From: Methyloferula stellata AR4
GTDB taxonomy: Bacteria; Pseudomonadota; Alphaproteobacteria; Rhizobiales; Beijerinckiaceae
Length of the DNA stretch: 64,000 bases
Reading direction: 5' to 3'
Assembly: GCF_000385335.1 (NCBI RefSeq)
Contig: NZ_ARWA01000001.1
Span: forward strand, 884,001 to 948,000
The first letter of the stretch is position 1; each line of letters starts with the position of its first letter. Both the position numbers and the translations under genes were made by a program. The notes beneath the pieces are model-generated. The model ran no database searches. It saw nothing but the letters and a program-made list of their open reading frames with translations, and was not told the DNA's origin. Shown piece by piece: positions 18,459-26,472 of the stretch.

Positions 18459-19193
18459 TCAAGCGGTCGATTTTGTCAGAAGCTGGATGACCTCGCCCTT
18501 GATCCGGGCCGCGGAGGCCTCGGTCATTGCATGCCGCGGCTTGTCGATCCTGATCTCGACTATAACGCGGGCGGGCTTAGTCGAAAGCATCAAGATCCGG
18601 TCGGCGAGGTAGATCGCCTCTTCGACATCATGCGTGACGAGCAGCGTGGTGATGTGGCGGGCTTCGACCAATGTCGCAAGCTCGTCGCGGAGCCGGGCCG
18701 CCAAGCTATTATCGAGCGACACAAAAGGTTCATCGAGCATCAAAATATCGGGCTTGATGGCCAAAGCCCGTGCGAAGGAGACGCGCCGTGCGAGGCCAAG
18801 CGACAATTCACCGGGAAAGAAGGTGAGATGGTCGGCGAGGCCGAGGCTGTCCGTGATTTGTTTCAGATCGGCCGGATCGGCATGCGGCGCGGCGAGACGG
18901 ATGTTTTGCAAGACGCTGCGCCAAGGCAGAAGCCGCGGCTCCTGGAAAACCATCGCGAGCTTCTGGTCCGGCGGATGCGTAATCGTGCCCTCGAAATCCG
19001 TGTCGAGGCCGGCCATGATGCGCAGCAAAGTCGTCTTGCCGCTGCCCGACGGGCCGATCAGCGCGCAGACCTCGCCCGCCTGCAGCGTGAACGCGAGATC
19101 GCGCAGCACGACGCGTGTTTCCCCCGACGCCGTCTGATAGGTCTTGCGAAGGACGGAAACGTCAAGCTGGGTGAGGGCGCCAACGGGAGACAT
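18459..19193 (-). CDS. NitT/TauT-type ABC transporter ATPase
   Basis: Cytoplasmic ATPase of an SsuB/TauB-like importer, 244 residues from ATG 19193 (MSPVGALTQ). The frame is open further upstream, but that part overlaps the permease coding sequence heavily. Walker A is [10 protein letters not shown], the Q-loop is VFQEPRLLPW and Walker B is ILMLDEPFVSLD. The signature reads LSLGLARRV, so the second Gly of the usual LSGG is replaced by Leu. It overlaps the permease gene by 32 bp. Last gene of a binding protein-permease-ATPase operon; the substrate is unknown. Confidence 0.88.
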   Translation of the reverse strand: MSPVGALTQLDVSVLRKTYQTASGETRVVLRDLAFTLQAGEVCALIGPSGSGKTTLLRIMAGLDTDFEGTITHPPDQKLAMVFQEPRLLPWRSVLQNIRLAAPHADPADLKQITDSLGLADHLTFFPGELSLGLARRVSFARALAIKPDILMLDEPFVSLDNSLAARLRDELATLVEARHITTLLVTHDVEEAIYLADRILMLSTKPARVIVEIRIDKPRHAMTEASAARIKGEVIQLLTKSTA

Positions 19194-19899
19194 GTCGCTC
19201 GATGGGTTGAACCAGGAAAGTTTCAATCGCCAGCATGACACCGACGAAGGGAAGCGCATAGGCAAGCAGCAGGGCGACATCGAAAAGCTGAAAAGCAATT
19301 CCGATTTCAAACCCGACGCCGTTGGAGCGGCCGAGCAGCTCGACCACAAGAACGATTTTCCAAACGAGCGAAAGACCGGCCCGCGTCGCCGCCGCGATAT
19401 AGGGGGTCAGTTGCGGGATCAGGACATGCCGCAGCCTCGTTTTGAAAGGCATGCGGAAAACCTGCGCCATCTCCTGCAGATTATTGTCGAGCGCGCGGGC
19501 ACCTTCGCGGATCGTCGCCGTCGTGATGGGAAGCTTGTTCAAGGCGACGGCGCCGATCGCGGCGGCTTCCGTCAGCCCGACCCAAATATAGGCCAGCACG
19601 ATGATGACAAGCGCCGGCAGATTGAGAAGCACGATAAGCCATGGATCGAACAGCCGGTCCACGGTCTTGTTGCGGCCCATGACGAGGCCGAGCGCCGTGC
19701 CGAGCACCATGGCGACGGCAAAGGAGGCTGCGACCCGCAGAAGCGTGATGCTGAAATTGAACGGAAGCGCGCCAGAGCGGATTTCCCGCCACATCGTGGT
19801 CAGCACGATCAGCGGTTCCGGCACGACGCGAGGACCGGCGAAAATCGAAGCCGATTGCCACAGCAGGAAGAGCAGAAGAAGAGACGCCAGCCTCAGCAC
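19162..19899 (-). CDS. NitT/TauT-type ABC transporter permease
   Basis: 245-residue inner-membrane permease of the SsuC/TauC type with about six helices, beginning LRLASLLLLFLLWQSASIF. The coupling segment (EMAQVFRMPFKTRLRHVLIPQL, about 145-165) matches the EAA loop of this family. The start is GTG at 19899, six bases after the stop of the binding-protein gene. It is translationally coupled to the ATPase gene that overlaps its 3' end. Confidence 0.87.
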   Translation of the reverse strand: MLRLASLLLLFLLWQSASIFAGPRVVPEPLIVLTTMWREIRSGALPFNFSITLLRVAASFAVAMVLGTALGLVMGRNKTVDRLFDPWLIVLLNLPALVIIVLAYIWVGLTEAAAIGAVALNKLPITTATIREGARALDNNLQEMAQVFRMPFKTRLRHVLIPQLTPYIAAATRAGLSLVWKIVLVVELLGRSNGVGFEIGIAFQLFDVALLLAYALPFVGVMLAIETFLVQPIERHVSRWRPHPA

Positions 19900-19905
19900 G
19901 GGCGG

Positions 19906-20988
19906 TCAATTTTCCATTTGGGGTCTGAAGAAAGTCCCCTCGGCGAGTTCGGTGCCGGGTCCGACGAGCTCGGGGCCGCCGGTCTCGGCGAGGATGTGGT
20001 AAAGCAGCTTCGCGTCGGCGGCTTCCTCGGCGATGGGCCGATGCGGAATGCCGTCGAGATAGCGCTGCCGGTAGAGGGCAAGTTCGGCGGCCGACTTGAT
20101 GCCGATCTGAGGTCCAAGGCGCTGCCAATCTTCATCCGACTGCGCCAGAATCACTTTGGCCTGACGCGCGATTTCCAGGAATCGCTCGATGACCTTCGGA
20201 TGTTTTGCCGCGAAATCTTCGCTGAAGACATAGCCGACCATGGCGACCGGCGCCTTTGCGCCAAGCTCCTTTTCGACAGCGTCCATACCGATCAGGCGGC
20301 GAAACCCGCGGCTCTCCAGATCGACGCAAAAATTCCAGAAGTTGAGATTGGCGTCGACTTCTCCTTGCACCATCTTGGCTGAAAGAAGGGCGGGCGCGCC
20401 GTAAAGAATCTCCGTCTGTCTTTTGAGATCGAAGTTCGAGCGTTTGGCAAACGCCTGCAGCAGGAGCCAGCTCTTGTCGAGCGGGCCGCCGGCGACCGCG
20501 AGCTTCTTGCCTTTGAGATCGGCGAGATCTTTGAAGGGCGCCTGTGCCGGCACCACCACGGCGCCAAGCGAACTCGAATAGGGATAGAAGGTGAGCTTGC
20601 TTCCGAGGCTGCGCTCGCGCGACACCCAAAGCCAGTCGGAAAGAATGAGATCGGCCGAATTGCCTTGGATGGCGATCTTCTCGGCTTCGGTTGAGGCGAG
20701 CTGCGTGATTTCGAGATCGAGATCGGCCTTCTTGTCGAGGCCGTGTTCTTTGATGATCGCGAGCTCCCAGGCGAAAGTGCCGGTCTTTTGCACGGCGAGG
20801 CGAAGATGGTCCGCAGCGGCTGCCGGAAGCGAGGTCGCGAGCCAGAGGGCCGCGATTTGGCCAAAAACCAGGCCGAGGCGGCGGGTGGCCCTCATTGGGG
20901 CCGGTTTGGCCGCAGACGTTTTGACCTGCCGACACAAACCTGGCTTGCCTGCGAGCGGAAAGGGTCTCGTGCGGGTGTCTCGTGTCAT
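19906..20988 (-). CDS. NitT/TauT-type ABC transporter substrate-binding protein
   Basis: Periplasmic binding protein of the SsuA/TauA/ThiY superfamily (360 residues from ATG 20988). ATG 20895 is an alternative and would begin directly with a good signal peptide (MRATRRLGLVFGQIAALWLA, cleavage after AAA). The mature part starts DHLRLAVQKTGTFAWELAII; the second lobe contains DLKGKKLAVAGGPLDKSW. Normal ligands of the family are nitrate, alkanesulfonates, thiamine precursors or similar small molecules; this one cannot be assigned. It is divergent from a cytochrome c gene, and with the neighbouring PedA1A2BC set may belong to periplasmic alcohol-oxidation support (inference). Confidence 0.82.
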   Translation of the reverse strand: MTRDTRTRPFPLAGKPGLCRQVKTSAAKPAPMRATRRLGLVFGQIAALWLATSLPAAAADHLRLAVQKTGTFAWELAIIKEHGLDKKADLDLEITQLASTEAEKIAIQGNSADLILSDWLWVSRERSLGSKLTFYPYSSSLGAVVVPAQAPFKDLADLKGKKLAVAGGPLDKSWLLLQAFAKRSNFDLKRQTEILYGAPALLSAKMVQGEVDANLNFWNFCVDLESRGFRRLIGMDAVEKELGAKAPVAMVGYVFSEDFAAKHPKVIERFLEIARQAKVILAQSDEDWQRLGPQIGIKSAAELALYRQRYLDGIPHRPIAEEAADAKLLYHILAETGGPELVGPGTELAEGTFFRPQMEN

Positions 20989-21212
20989 TTGAATAGGATA
21001 CACCTTTGGGGAGCCATACGATATCGGTCTTTCCTGGGGGGCTTCCAGCTTCAAAATAAAGTGCGCTATGATGACAGACGGCAAAGGTGCCGTCTCGCCA
21101 TTGCGCATTAAAAAAAGGTAAGGTCGGGGCCTATCGTCAAGCCGAGAGAACGAATATGAATGCGCCCCGTCGGTTTGTAGGAAGGCGTGCCTTACTAAAG
21201 AAAGGTCGAAAG

Positions 21213-21617
21213 ATGAAGTTCAGTACATTTGGTATGGTTGCTGCGAGTACTCTTGCTTTGACGGCTTTCACGACGTTCCCGGCCGCGGCCGACGGAGATG
21301 CGGCTGCCGGTGAGAAGATATTCAACACCAAGTGCAAGGTTTGTCATCAAATCGGGCCGGGCGCCAAGAACTTCGTCGGCCCCGATCTCAATGCCGTGAT
21401 CGGCCGCAAGGCCGGCACTGCCGAGGGCTATTCTTATTCCGACGCGATGAAGGCCTCCGGCCTCACCTGGGATGAGGCGACCTTCAAGGAATATATCAAG
21501 GATCCGAAGGCAAAGGTTCCTGGCATCAAGATGATCTTTGCCGGTCTCCCGAAGGAGACGGACCAGGAAAATCTTTATGCCTACCTTGCCCAGTTCAAGG
21601 CGGACGGCAGCAAATAA
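21213..21617 (+). CDS. Small class I cytochrome c (cytochrome c2-like)
   Basis: 134-residue periplasmic electron carrier. Signal peptide 1-24 ends AAA before DGDAAAGEKIF. The haem site is CKVCH and the axial Met lies in GIKMIFAGL, the usual layout of soluble cytochrome c2/c550. ATG 21213 is chosen because it opens directly into the signal peptide; the frame is open further upstream. It could carry electrons from a PQQ dehydrogenase or from the bc1 complex to an oxidase; the neighbouring ped genes favour the former, but the sequence alone does not decide. A terminator follows. Confidence 0.9.
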   Translation: MKFSTFGMVAASTLALTAFTTFPAAADGDAAAGEKIFNTKCKVCHQIGPGAKNFVGPDLNAVIGRKAGTAEGYSYSDAMKASGLTWDEATFKEYIKDPKAKVPGIKMIFAGLPKETDQENLYAYLAQFKADGSK

Positions 21618-21654
21618 TCGCCACGCGGCATAGCTGCGGTAGATCGGTTTTGAG

Positions 21655-21687
21655 AACGGCGGCGACCCTTGGTCCCGCCGTTTTTAT
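21655..21687 (+). terminator. Rho-independent terminator of the cytochrome c gene
   Basis: 8-bp G/C-rich arms aacggcgg/ccgccgtt with a 12-base loop, followed directly by tttttatt. It begins 37 bp after the cytochrome stop. Its right end overlaps the convergent pedC stop codon. Confidence 0.85.
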
Positions 21688-22535
21688 TCCGGGCCGCCGC
21701 GCCGGACCAGCATGCCGCGCGATGGGTCATAGGCGATAATCGCCGCGCCCAAAAAGACCACCGTGCAGCCGGTGACGACTCCGAGCGAAAGCCAGTTCAC
21801 TTGGAGATAGAAGGCGAAGCGGATCAGTTCGACCGCATGGGTGAACGGGTTCAGCTCACAGACCAAGGCAAGCCAGGGGCTGCCTTCCTCGACACGCCAG
21901 AGCGGATAGAGCGCGGATGAGGCGAAAAACATCGGGAAGATCACGAAATTCATGACGCCCGCGAAATTCTCGAGCTGCTTGATCACCGACGATAAAAGCA
22001 TGCCGAGCGCGCCGAGCATGAGGCCCGACAAAATCAGCGCCGGCAATACCGTGAGATAGCCCCAATAATTGTCGGGCGCGATATCCCACAAATAGGCGAT
22101 GAGCAGATAGGCGTAGACCTGCAGCAGAGACACCGCGACGCCGGCGATCAGTTTCGACGTCAATAGAAACCAGCGCGGCAGAGGGCTGACAAGCAGCGTG
22201 CGCATATTTCCCATCTCACGGTCGTAGACCATGGAGAGGGAGGATTGCATGCCGTTGAAAAGCTGGATCATCGCCATGAGGCCAGGCGTGATATAGACCG
22301 GATAGAGAATATAGGTCTCGTAAGGCGGGATGATCGAGACGCCGAGCACCGAGCGAAAACCAGCGGCGAAAATGAAGAGCCAGACGAGCGGGCGCACCAG
22401 TGCGGAGACGAAACGCTCGCGCTGATGCAAATAGCGAAGCGCCTCGCGCCAGACGATGCCTTTGAGGCAGATCGCATATTGCAGAAGGCCGAAGCCTTTG
22501 CGCAGCGGGACGTCGTTGCTCGCGATGCTTGTCAT
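21684..22535 (-). CDS. pedC: ABC-2-type permease of the PQQ-alcohol-dehydrogenase-associated system, PedC-like
   Basis: 283-residue inner-membrane protein with about six helices, ABC-2 permease fold. It matches the family named 'ABC transporter permease, PQQ-dependent alcohol dehydrogenase system'; in Pseudomonas putida its homologue PedC is part of PedA1A2BC, needed for lanthanide-dependent growth. Features include RFVSALVRPLVWLFIFAAGF in helix 1 and the conserved MVYDREMGNMRTLLVSPLPR loop. ATG overlaps the pedB stop by four bases. An ABC-2 permease working with a periplasmic binding protein is unusual, since most ABC-2 permeases export. Confidence 0.85.
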   Translation of the reverse strand: MTSIASNDVPLRKGFGLLQYAICLKGIVWREALRYLHQRERFVSALVRPLVWLFIFAAGFRSVLGVSIIPPYETYILYPVYITPGLMAMIQLFNGMQSSLSMVYDREMGNMRTLLVSPLPRWFLLTSKLIAGVAVSLLQVYAYLLIAYLWDIAPDNYWGYLTVLPALILSGLMLGALGMLLSSVIKQLENFAGVMNFVIFPMFFASSALYPLWRVEEGSPWLALVCELNPFTHAVELIRFAFYLQVNWLSLGVVTGCTVVFLGAAIIAYDPSRGMLVRRGGPE

Positions 22536-23341
22536 GACTCACCGCCCATGGGGCCCGTCCCCGTCAATTTGGTGAAGGCCGCGCGCATATCGGCGACACC
22601 GGCGCGGGCGACGACGTCGGAGACACGGCCTTTGTCGAGAATCTTGCCCTGATGCAGGACGACGACATCGTCATCGGGGTTCACTTCGTCGATCAGATGC
22701 GTGGTCCAGAGCACGCCTATGCCTGAATGCGCGACGAGATCGCGCACATGTTTGAGGATATCGGCGCGGGCCTTGATGTCCAGGCCGACGGTCGGCTCGT
22801 CGAGCAGCAGCATTTGCGGATGGTGGAGAAGCGCTCTGGCGATCTCGACGCGCCGCATCTGGCCGCCGGAAAGATCGCGCACCTTGTCTTTGGTGCGGTC
22901 GGTCATTGCGATCTGCTCCAGGACGGCGGCTGCGCGCGCTTTGGTTTCGGCCGCGCCAATGCCGTGCAGCGCCGCGTGATAAAGCAGGTTTTGCTGGATC
23001 GACAGATCCATGTCGAGTGTGCGCGCCTGGAAGACGACGCCCAGCCGCCGCAAGGCCTCGCCGGGGTCTTGGCCGACCTCATAGCCGAAGATTTTGATCT
23101 TGCCGGTCTGGGTGCTGTAGAGGCGCGTGATGAGCGAGAAAAGCGTGCTTTTGCCGGCGCCGTTGAGGCCCAGAAGAACCGTGAAGCTCGACGGCTTTAC
23201 CGAGAACGACACATTGTCGAGGGCTTTGCGCTTGCCGTAGGAATGGCTGACGCCTTCGACGGAGAGCGCCGCTGGCCCCTCGGCTGGCGGCGGCGCCAGG
23301 GCGGGCTCGGCAACGGTAGTGTCTTGCGGCACGGCGCTCAT
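22532..23341 (-). CDS. pedB: ABC transporter ATPase, PedB-like
   Basis: 269-residue ATPase for the PedC-like permease. Walker A is LGLNGAGKSTL, signature LSGGQMRRVEIARAL, Walker B MLLLDEPTVGLD, switch His in TTHLIDEV. A Pro/Ala-rich N-terminal tail (about 35 residues) precedes the ABC core. ATG 23341 is preferred; another in-frame ATG lies at 23353. The family is the ATP-binding subunit of the PQQ-dependent alcohol dehydrogenase ABC system. Confidence 0.88.
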   Translation of the reverse strand: MSAVPQDTTVAEPALAPPPAEGPAALSVEGVSHSYGKRKALDNVSFSVKPSSFTVLLGLNGAGKSTLFSLITRLYSTQTGKIKIFGYEVGQDPGEALRRLGVVFQARTLDMDLSIQQNLLYHAALHGIGAAETKARAAAVLEQIAMTDRTKDKVRDLSGGQMRRVEIARALLHHPQMLLLDEPTVGLDIKARADILKHVRDLVAHSGIGVLWTTHLIDEVNPDDDVVVLHQGKILDKGRVSDVVARAGVADMRAAFTKLTGTGPMGGES

Positions 23342-23375
23342 ATTGCAGCCCACGCCATGCGGTGCGGTTGTTTCA

Positions 23376-24371
23376 TCATTTGCCGATCACCACGCCCCAG
23401 GGAAAAGAGCCGACGTGGATCGATTTGATGACTTTCTCGTTGGCGACATCGATGACGGAGACATCGTTCGAGACACCGTTCGTCGTATAGAAATATTTGC
23501 CGTCGGGCGTCAAAGCCAGATGCCACACGCGTTGGCCGACGAGGAGATATTTTTCGACCTTTTTCGTCGCCACGTCGATGACCGCGACGCGGTTCGCTGG
23601 CCCAAGCGCGACATAGACCTTCTTACCGTCCGCGGTGAACTCGAGCCCGACGGGCTGGATCGCTTCCTTGGCAAGGCCCGGCACATCGAAAGTGATCTTC
23701 TGCTTGATCGTATGGGTCGCGACATCGATGACGCTGACCGTCCCGCCCACTTCGGCCGAGACCCAAAGCTCCTTGCCGTCCGCCGTGAAGGCGGCATAAC
23801 GCGGCCTGGAATCGACGAGCACATTGGCGACGATCTCGCGTTTCTCCAAATCGATGAAATGCGCCATATTCGTGGTTTCGGACGTATTGACGATGGTCTT
23901 GCCGTCGGGGCTGACCGCCATGCCCTCCGGCTCGACGCCGACCGGAACGTCGAACACTTCTTTTTTGGTCGCTATATCGATCGCCGTGACGAGATTGTCG
24001 TTTTCATTCGACACATAGACGAGTTTGCCGTCCGGGCTGAGGATCAAAAGCTCGGGGTCCGGTCCCGATGGCAGATCGCCCACGATCTCGAACGTCTTGG
24101 TATCGACAATGTTGATCGTGTCGTCGTCGCCCGCGCAGATGAAGAGCTGGCTATTGTCCTTGGTGAGCGCGATGCCGCGCGGCCTTTGTCCGACTTTGAC
24201 GGTCTTGATCACTTCGAGCTTGTCGGTGTCGATGACCGAGATCGAATTGCCCTTTTCGTTGGACACATAGGCCGTAAACGCAAGGCCAGGCTTTGGAAAC
24301 ACGAGCGCCAGGGCGATGCCGCCTGTTGCAAGGGCCGAGCGGAAGAATGAATGTTTGAAGAGTTGCGTCAT
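23376..24371 (-). CDS. pedA2: PQQ-catabolism-associated YVTN beta-propeller protein, PedA2-like
   Basis: 331-residue secreted beta-propeller. Signal peptide about 1-31 (FFRSALATGGIALALVFP), then about seven repeats of the YVTN type, for example VYVSNENDNLVTAIDIATKK and YFYTTNGVSNDVSVIDVANE. This is the family named PQQ-dependent catabolism-associated beta-propeller protein. In P. putida the equivalent is PedA2 of the lanthanide-linked transporter. Its ATG overlaps the pedA1 stop by four bases. Exact role unknown; a periplasmic accessory of metal or cofactor delivery is inferred. Confidence 0.87.
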   Translation of the reverse strand: MTQLFKHSFFRSALATGGIALALVFPKPGLAFTAYVSNEKGNSISVIDTDKLEVIKTVKVGQRPRGIALTKDNSQLFICAGDDDTINIVDTKTFEIVGDLPSGPDPELLILSPDGKLVYVSNENDNLVTAIDIATKKEVFDVPVGVEPEGMAVSPDGKTIVNTSETTNMAHFIDLEKREIVANVLVDSRPRYAAFTADGKELWVSAEVGGTVSVIDVATHTIKQKITFDVPGLAKEAIQPVGLEFTADGKKVYVALGPANRVAVIDVATKKVEKYLLVGQRVWHLALTPDGKYFYTTNGVSNDVSVIDVANEKVIKSIHVGSFPWGVVIGK

Positions 24372-25561
24372 TGCAATTTGCACTTTGTTTCGGGCTTGTC
24401 GTAGCCAAGCGTATCCAATTCCGAGGTCTGATGCAGAAATCCTTCCTGCGGCGAGACGGAGGCGATCATCCGCCCGTCGCCAAGCAGGATCGGCTGACGC
24501 AATTGCTGGTTCCAGAGCCGCCATGTCAATCTCTGGCTCTTGAAGGCCGCGACCGAAAAGTCGGGGCTGACGAGGAAGGCCTTGAGCACTTTCGGATCGT
24601 TCGATTTGGTGCGCGACGCCGCTTCGCCGATCACGCGCATCGCAACCCAGGCCTGATTGTCCCGGGCATTCATGCCGCGCGAGGCCAATTTGAAGAAGCG
24701 GTTCTGCAATTGCGCGGCGCCCCATTGTTCATGCGAGGGGTCCCAGCTCGTCGGTTTCAATCCGCCCGAGCCCGCGACGGGCCGCGCATCATAGGTTCGA
24801 TAGGGCAGATAGCCGCCGAAGACTTCGCTTTCGTCGGCGGCGACGAGCACATCATAGGCCGGGGCGTTTTGCGTGGCGACCGGAATCAGCCTTTGTGTCT
24901 GGACGCTGCCTGAATCCGAGCGGCGGCCGCCGCCGGTATCCTCATAAGTGCGTTCCTCGACGATCTTGGCGCCGAATTTCTTCGCCGAGCGGCGGATGGC
25001 ATCGCCGAAGAGCTTGTCTTCCGGATGCGAGCCCTGGATCAGGAACCATTTGTTCCATTTCTTCCAGATCAAATATTCGGCGAGCCCGTCGGCGAGCATC
25101 GAATAGGTCGGCGCGATGTGAAACACATTGGCGCGGCAATTTTCTTCGCGCAAAGAATCTTCCGGCGCGCTCGTATTGAAGAAGATGACGGGCTTGCCTT
25201 TCGCAGCATCGGCGACGGCGAGCATTTGATCGGGCGGCAGATCGAGCATGATCAGATTGATGCCCTTGGCGAGCAAAGTGTTGAGCGCCGCGATCGGATC
25301 GTCGCCTTCCTTCAGGTGAATGTCGTCGATCGTGAAGACCTGATTGAGGAATTTGCCGGTCGTATTATTGTCCTCGGCGGCAAGCTGCGCGCCGGCGAGA
25401 CCGTCGTCCTTGGCGGGAATGTCGAGGATCGAGATCGTCTCGCGCGAATGCGTCTGCCGGATAAAGCCGACCTTGATCTGCATCGGATCGTCGGCTCTTG
25501 CTTGCGGTGTCCAAACGTTTGCGAGGAGAAGGGCGGCGGCGACCAGGGTCCAAAATCTCAT
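24368..25561 (-). CDS. pedA1: Substrate-binding protein of the PQQ-alcohol-dehydrogenase ABC system, PedA1-like
   Basis: 397-residue periplasmic protein of the branched-chain-amino-acid-binding fold (Peripla_BP type I). Signal peptide MRFWTLVAAALLLANVW ends ARA before DDPMQIKVGFI. It fits the family 'ABC transporter substrate-binding protein, PQQ-dependent alcohol dehydrogenase system'. The motif AAEDNNTTGKFLNQ and the Asp/Glu-rich surface are visible, but I cannot identify a metal site. ATG 25561 is chosen for the signal peptide. First gene of pedA1-A2-B-C; the upstream 198 bp contains a 34-bp palindrome and a composite repeat. Confidence 0.87.
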   Translation of the reverse strand: MRFWTLVAAALLLANVWTPQARADDPMQIKVGFIRQTHSRETISILDIPAKDDGLAGAQLAAEDNNTTGKFLNQVFTIDDIHLKEGDDPIAALNTLLAKGINLIMLDLPPDQMLAVADAAKGKPVIFFNTSAPEDSLREENCRANVFHIAPTYSMLADGLAEYLIWKKWNKWFLIQGSHPEDKLFGDAIRRSAKKFGAKIVEERTYEDTGGGRRSDSGSVQTQRLIPVATQNAPAYDVLVAADESEVFGGYLPYRTYDARPVAGSGGLKPTSWDPSHEQWGAAQLQNRFFKLASRGMNARDNQAWVAMRVIGEAASRTKSNDPKVLKAFLVSPDFSVAAFKSQRLTWRLWNQQLRQPILLGDGRMIASVSPQEGFLHQTSELDTLGYDKPETKCKLQ

Positions 25562-25632
25562 GCGATGACGAACTCCTGCACCCACGCCTGCGCCATTATG
25601 ATGGACGCGCGGTGGGGTCATATCAAGGCAGA

Positions 25633-25666
25633 CGGTTTCGGATCGAGTGTACTCGATCCGAAACCG
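25633..25666. promoter_or_regulatory. Perfect 16-2-16 palindrome upstream of pedA1
   Basis: cggtttcggatcgagt (25633-25648) is repeated as an exact inverse at 25651-25666. It lies 72 bp before the pedA1 start and 94 bp past the hemD stop. It could terminate hemD transcription (there is no T-run) or act as an operator or leader hairpin of the ped operon. Confidence 0.5.
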
Positions 25667-25686
25667 CTGTCGTTATTACAAATTCA

Positions 25687-25734
25687 GAGCATTTTCGGGC
25701 GCAAAACCGGGGTCCACTTTTGCTGAAAATGCTC
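25687..25734. repeat. Rhizobiales-type composite palindrome
   Basis: Outer arms gagcattttc/gaaaatgctc and inner arms gcaaaa/ttttgc form the nested palindrome typical of dispersed repeats in Rhizobiales. It is just downstream of hemD. Confidence 0.7.
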
Positions 25735-25759
25735 AGGGAGAATGGACCTCTCCCCCATG

Positions 25760-26470
25760 TCAGGAAAGTGAAAAGCCGGTAAGTTTTCGAAAAAGCGCGG
25801 TTTCCTCCGGCGTGTCGGCGATGATCACATGCGGCTGGCCCGCTTCGACAAGCGGAGCCGCGACATCGGCCGAAAGGCAGAAATGCGCGATTTGTTCGAG
25901 ATCGAGTTTGGCCTCCGCCGCCAAGTCGAGGAAGATTTCCGCGCTGCGGCGGGAATAATGCAAGATCGCATCGATTTCCCGATATTCGAGCGCGGAAACG
26001 GCGGCCGGAACCAGCTTTTCGGCAGCTTCGGCGCTATAGGTTTCGTGCAACGTCAACGCGTATTGCGCGGCGTTTAGGGCCTCTTCGAGATCCGGCTTGC
26101 GGTCTTCGCCAGCCAAATAGATAAAATGCGCCGGGGCTGGATATTTCGCCGCGATCAGCGGCGCGAGGCTTTTCGCGTCGGGCGCAACGATCGAGGCGGC
26201 TCGAAAGCCGCTTTTGAGAGCCGCCGCCGCGGCGCGCGATCCAACGCAAAGCAGGGGCAGATCCCGCAGCAGCTGCACCTCTTCGGGCGCCAAAAATTTG
26301 AAAGCCTGCGCACTCGACGCGATGACGGCGTCGAATGATCCCGATGGCAGAGGTAGGCCCGTCGGCACGATCTCGATGACCGGCGAAATCAGGGGACGAT
26401 GGCCGCGCTGTTGAAGCTCCGCCGCGCTGCGGGCGGCATCGGGTGCCGCGCGTAACAACAATATCCGCAT
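25760..26470 (-). CDS. hemD: Uroporphyrinogen-III synthase
   Basis: 236-residue cytoplasmic enzyme that closes and inverts hydroxymethylbilane to uroporphyrinogen III. HemD is poorly conserved, but the pattern is clear: LLRAAPDAARSAAELQQRGH at the N-terminus, the hinge region around ASSAQAFKFL, and ILHYSRRSAEIFLDLA in the second lobe. It starts two bases after the hemC stop, so the two consecutive pathway enzymes share one transcript. Confidence 0.9.
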   Translation of the reverse strand: MRILLLRAAPDAARSAAELQQRGHRPLISPVIEIVPTGLPLPSGSFDAVIASSAQAFKFLAPEEVQLLRDLPLLCVGSRAAAAALKSGFRAASIVAPDAKSLAPLIAAKYPAPAHFIYLAGEDRKPDLEEALNAAQYALTLHETYSAEAAEKLVPAAVSALEYREIDAILHYSRRSAEIFLDLAAEAKLDLEQIAHFCLSADVAAPLVEAGQPHVIIADTPEETALFRKLTGFSLS

Positions 26471-26472
26471 GG

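Noticed and set aside
21684-25561. Drug or polysaccharide exporter because of the ABC-2 permease
   Set aside because: The binding protein and the YVTN propeller in the same overlapping operon are specific to the PQQ-associated system.
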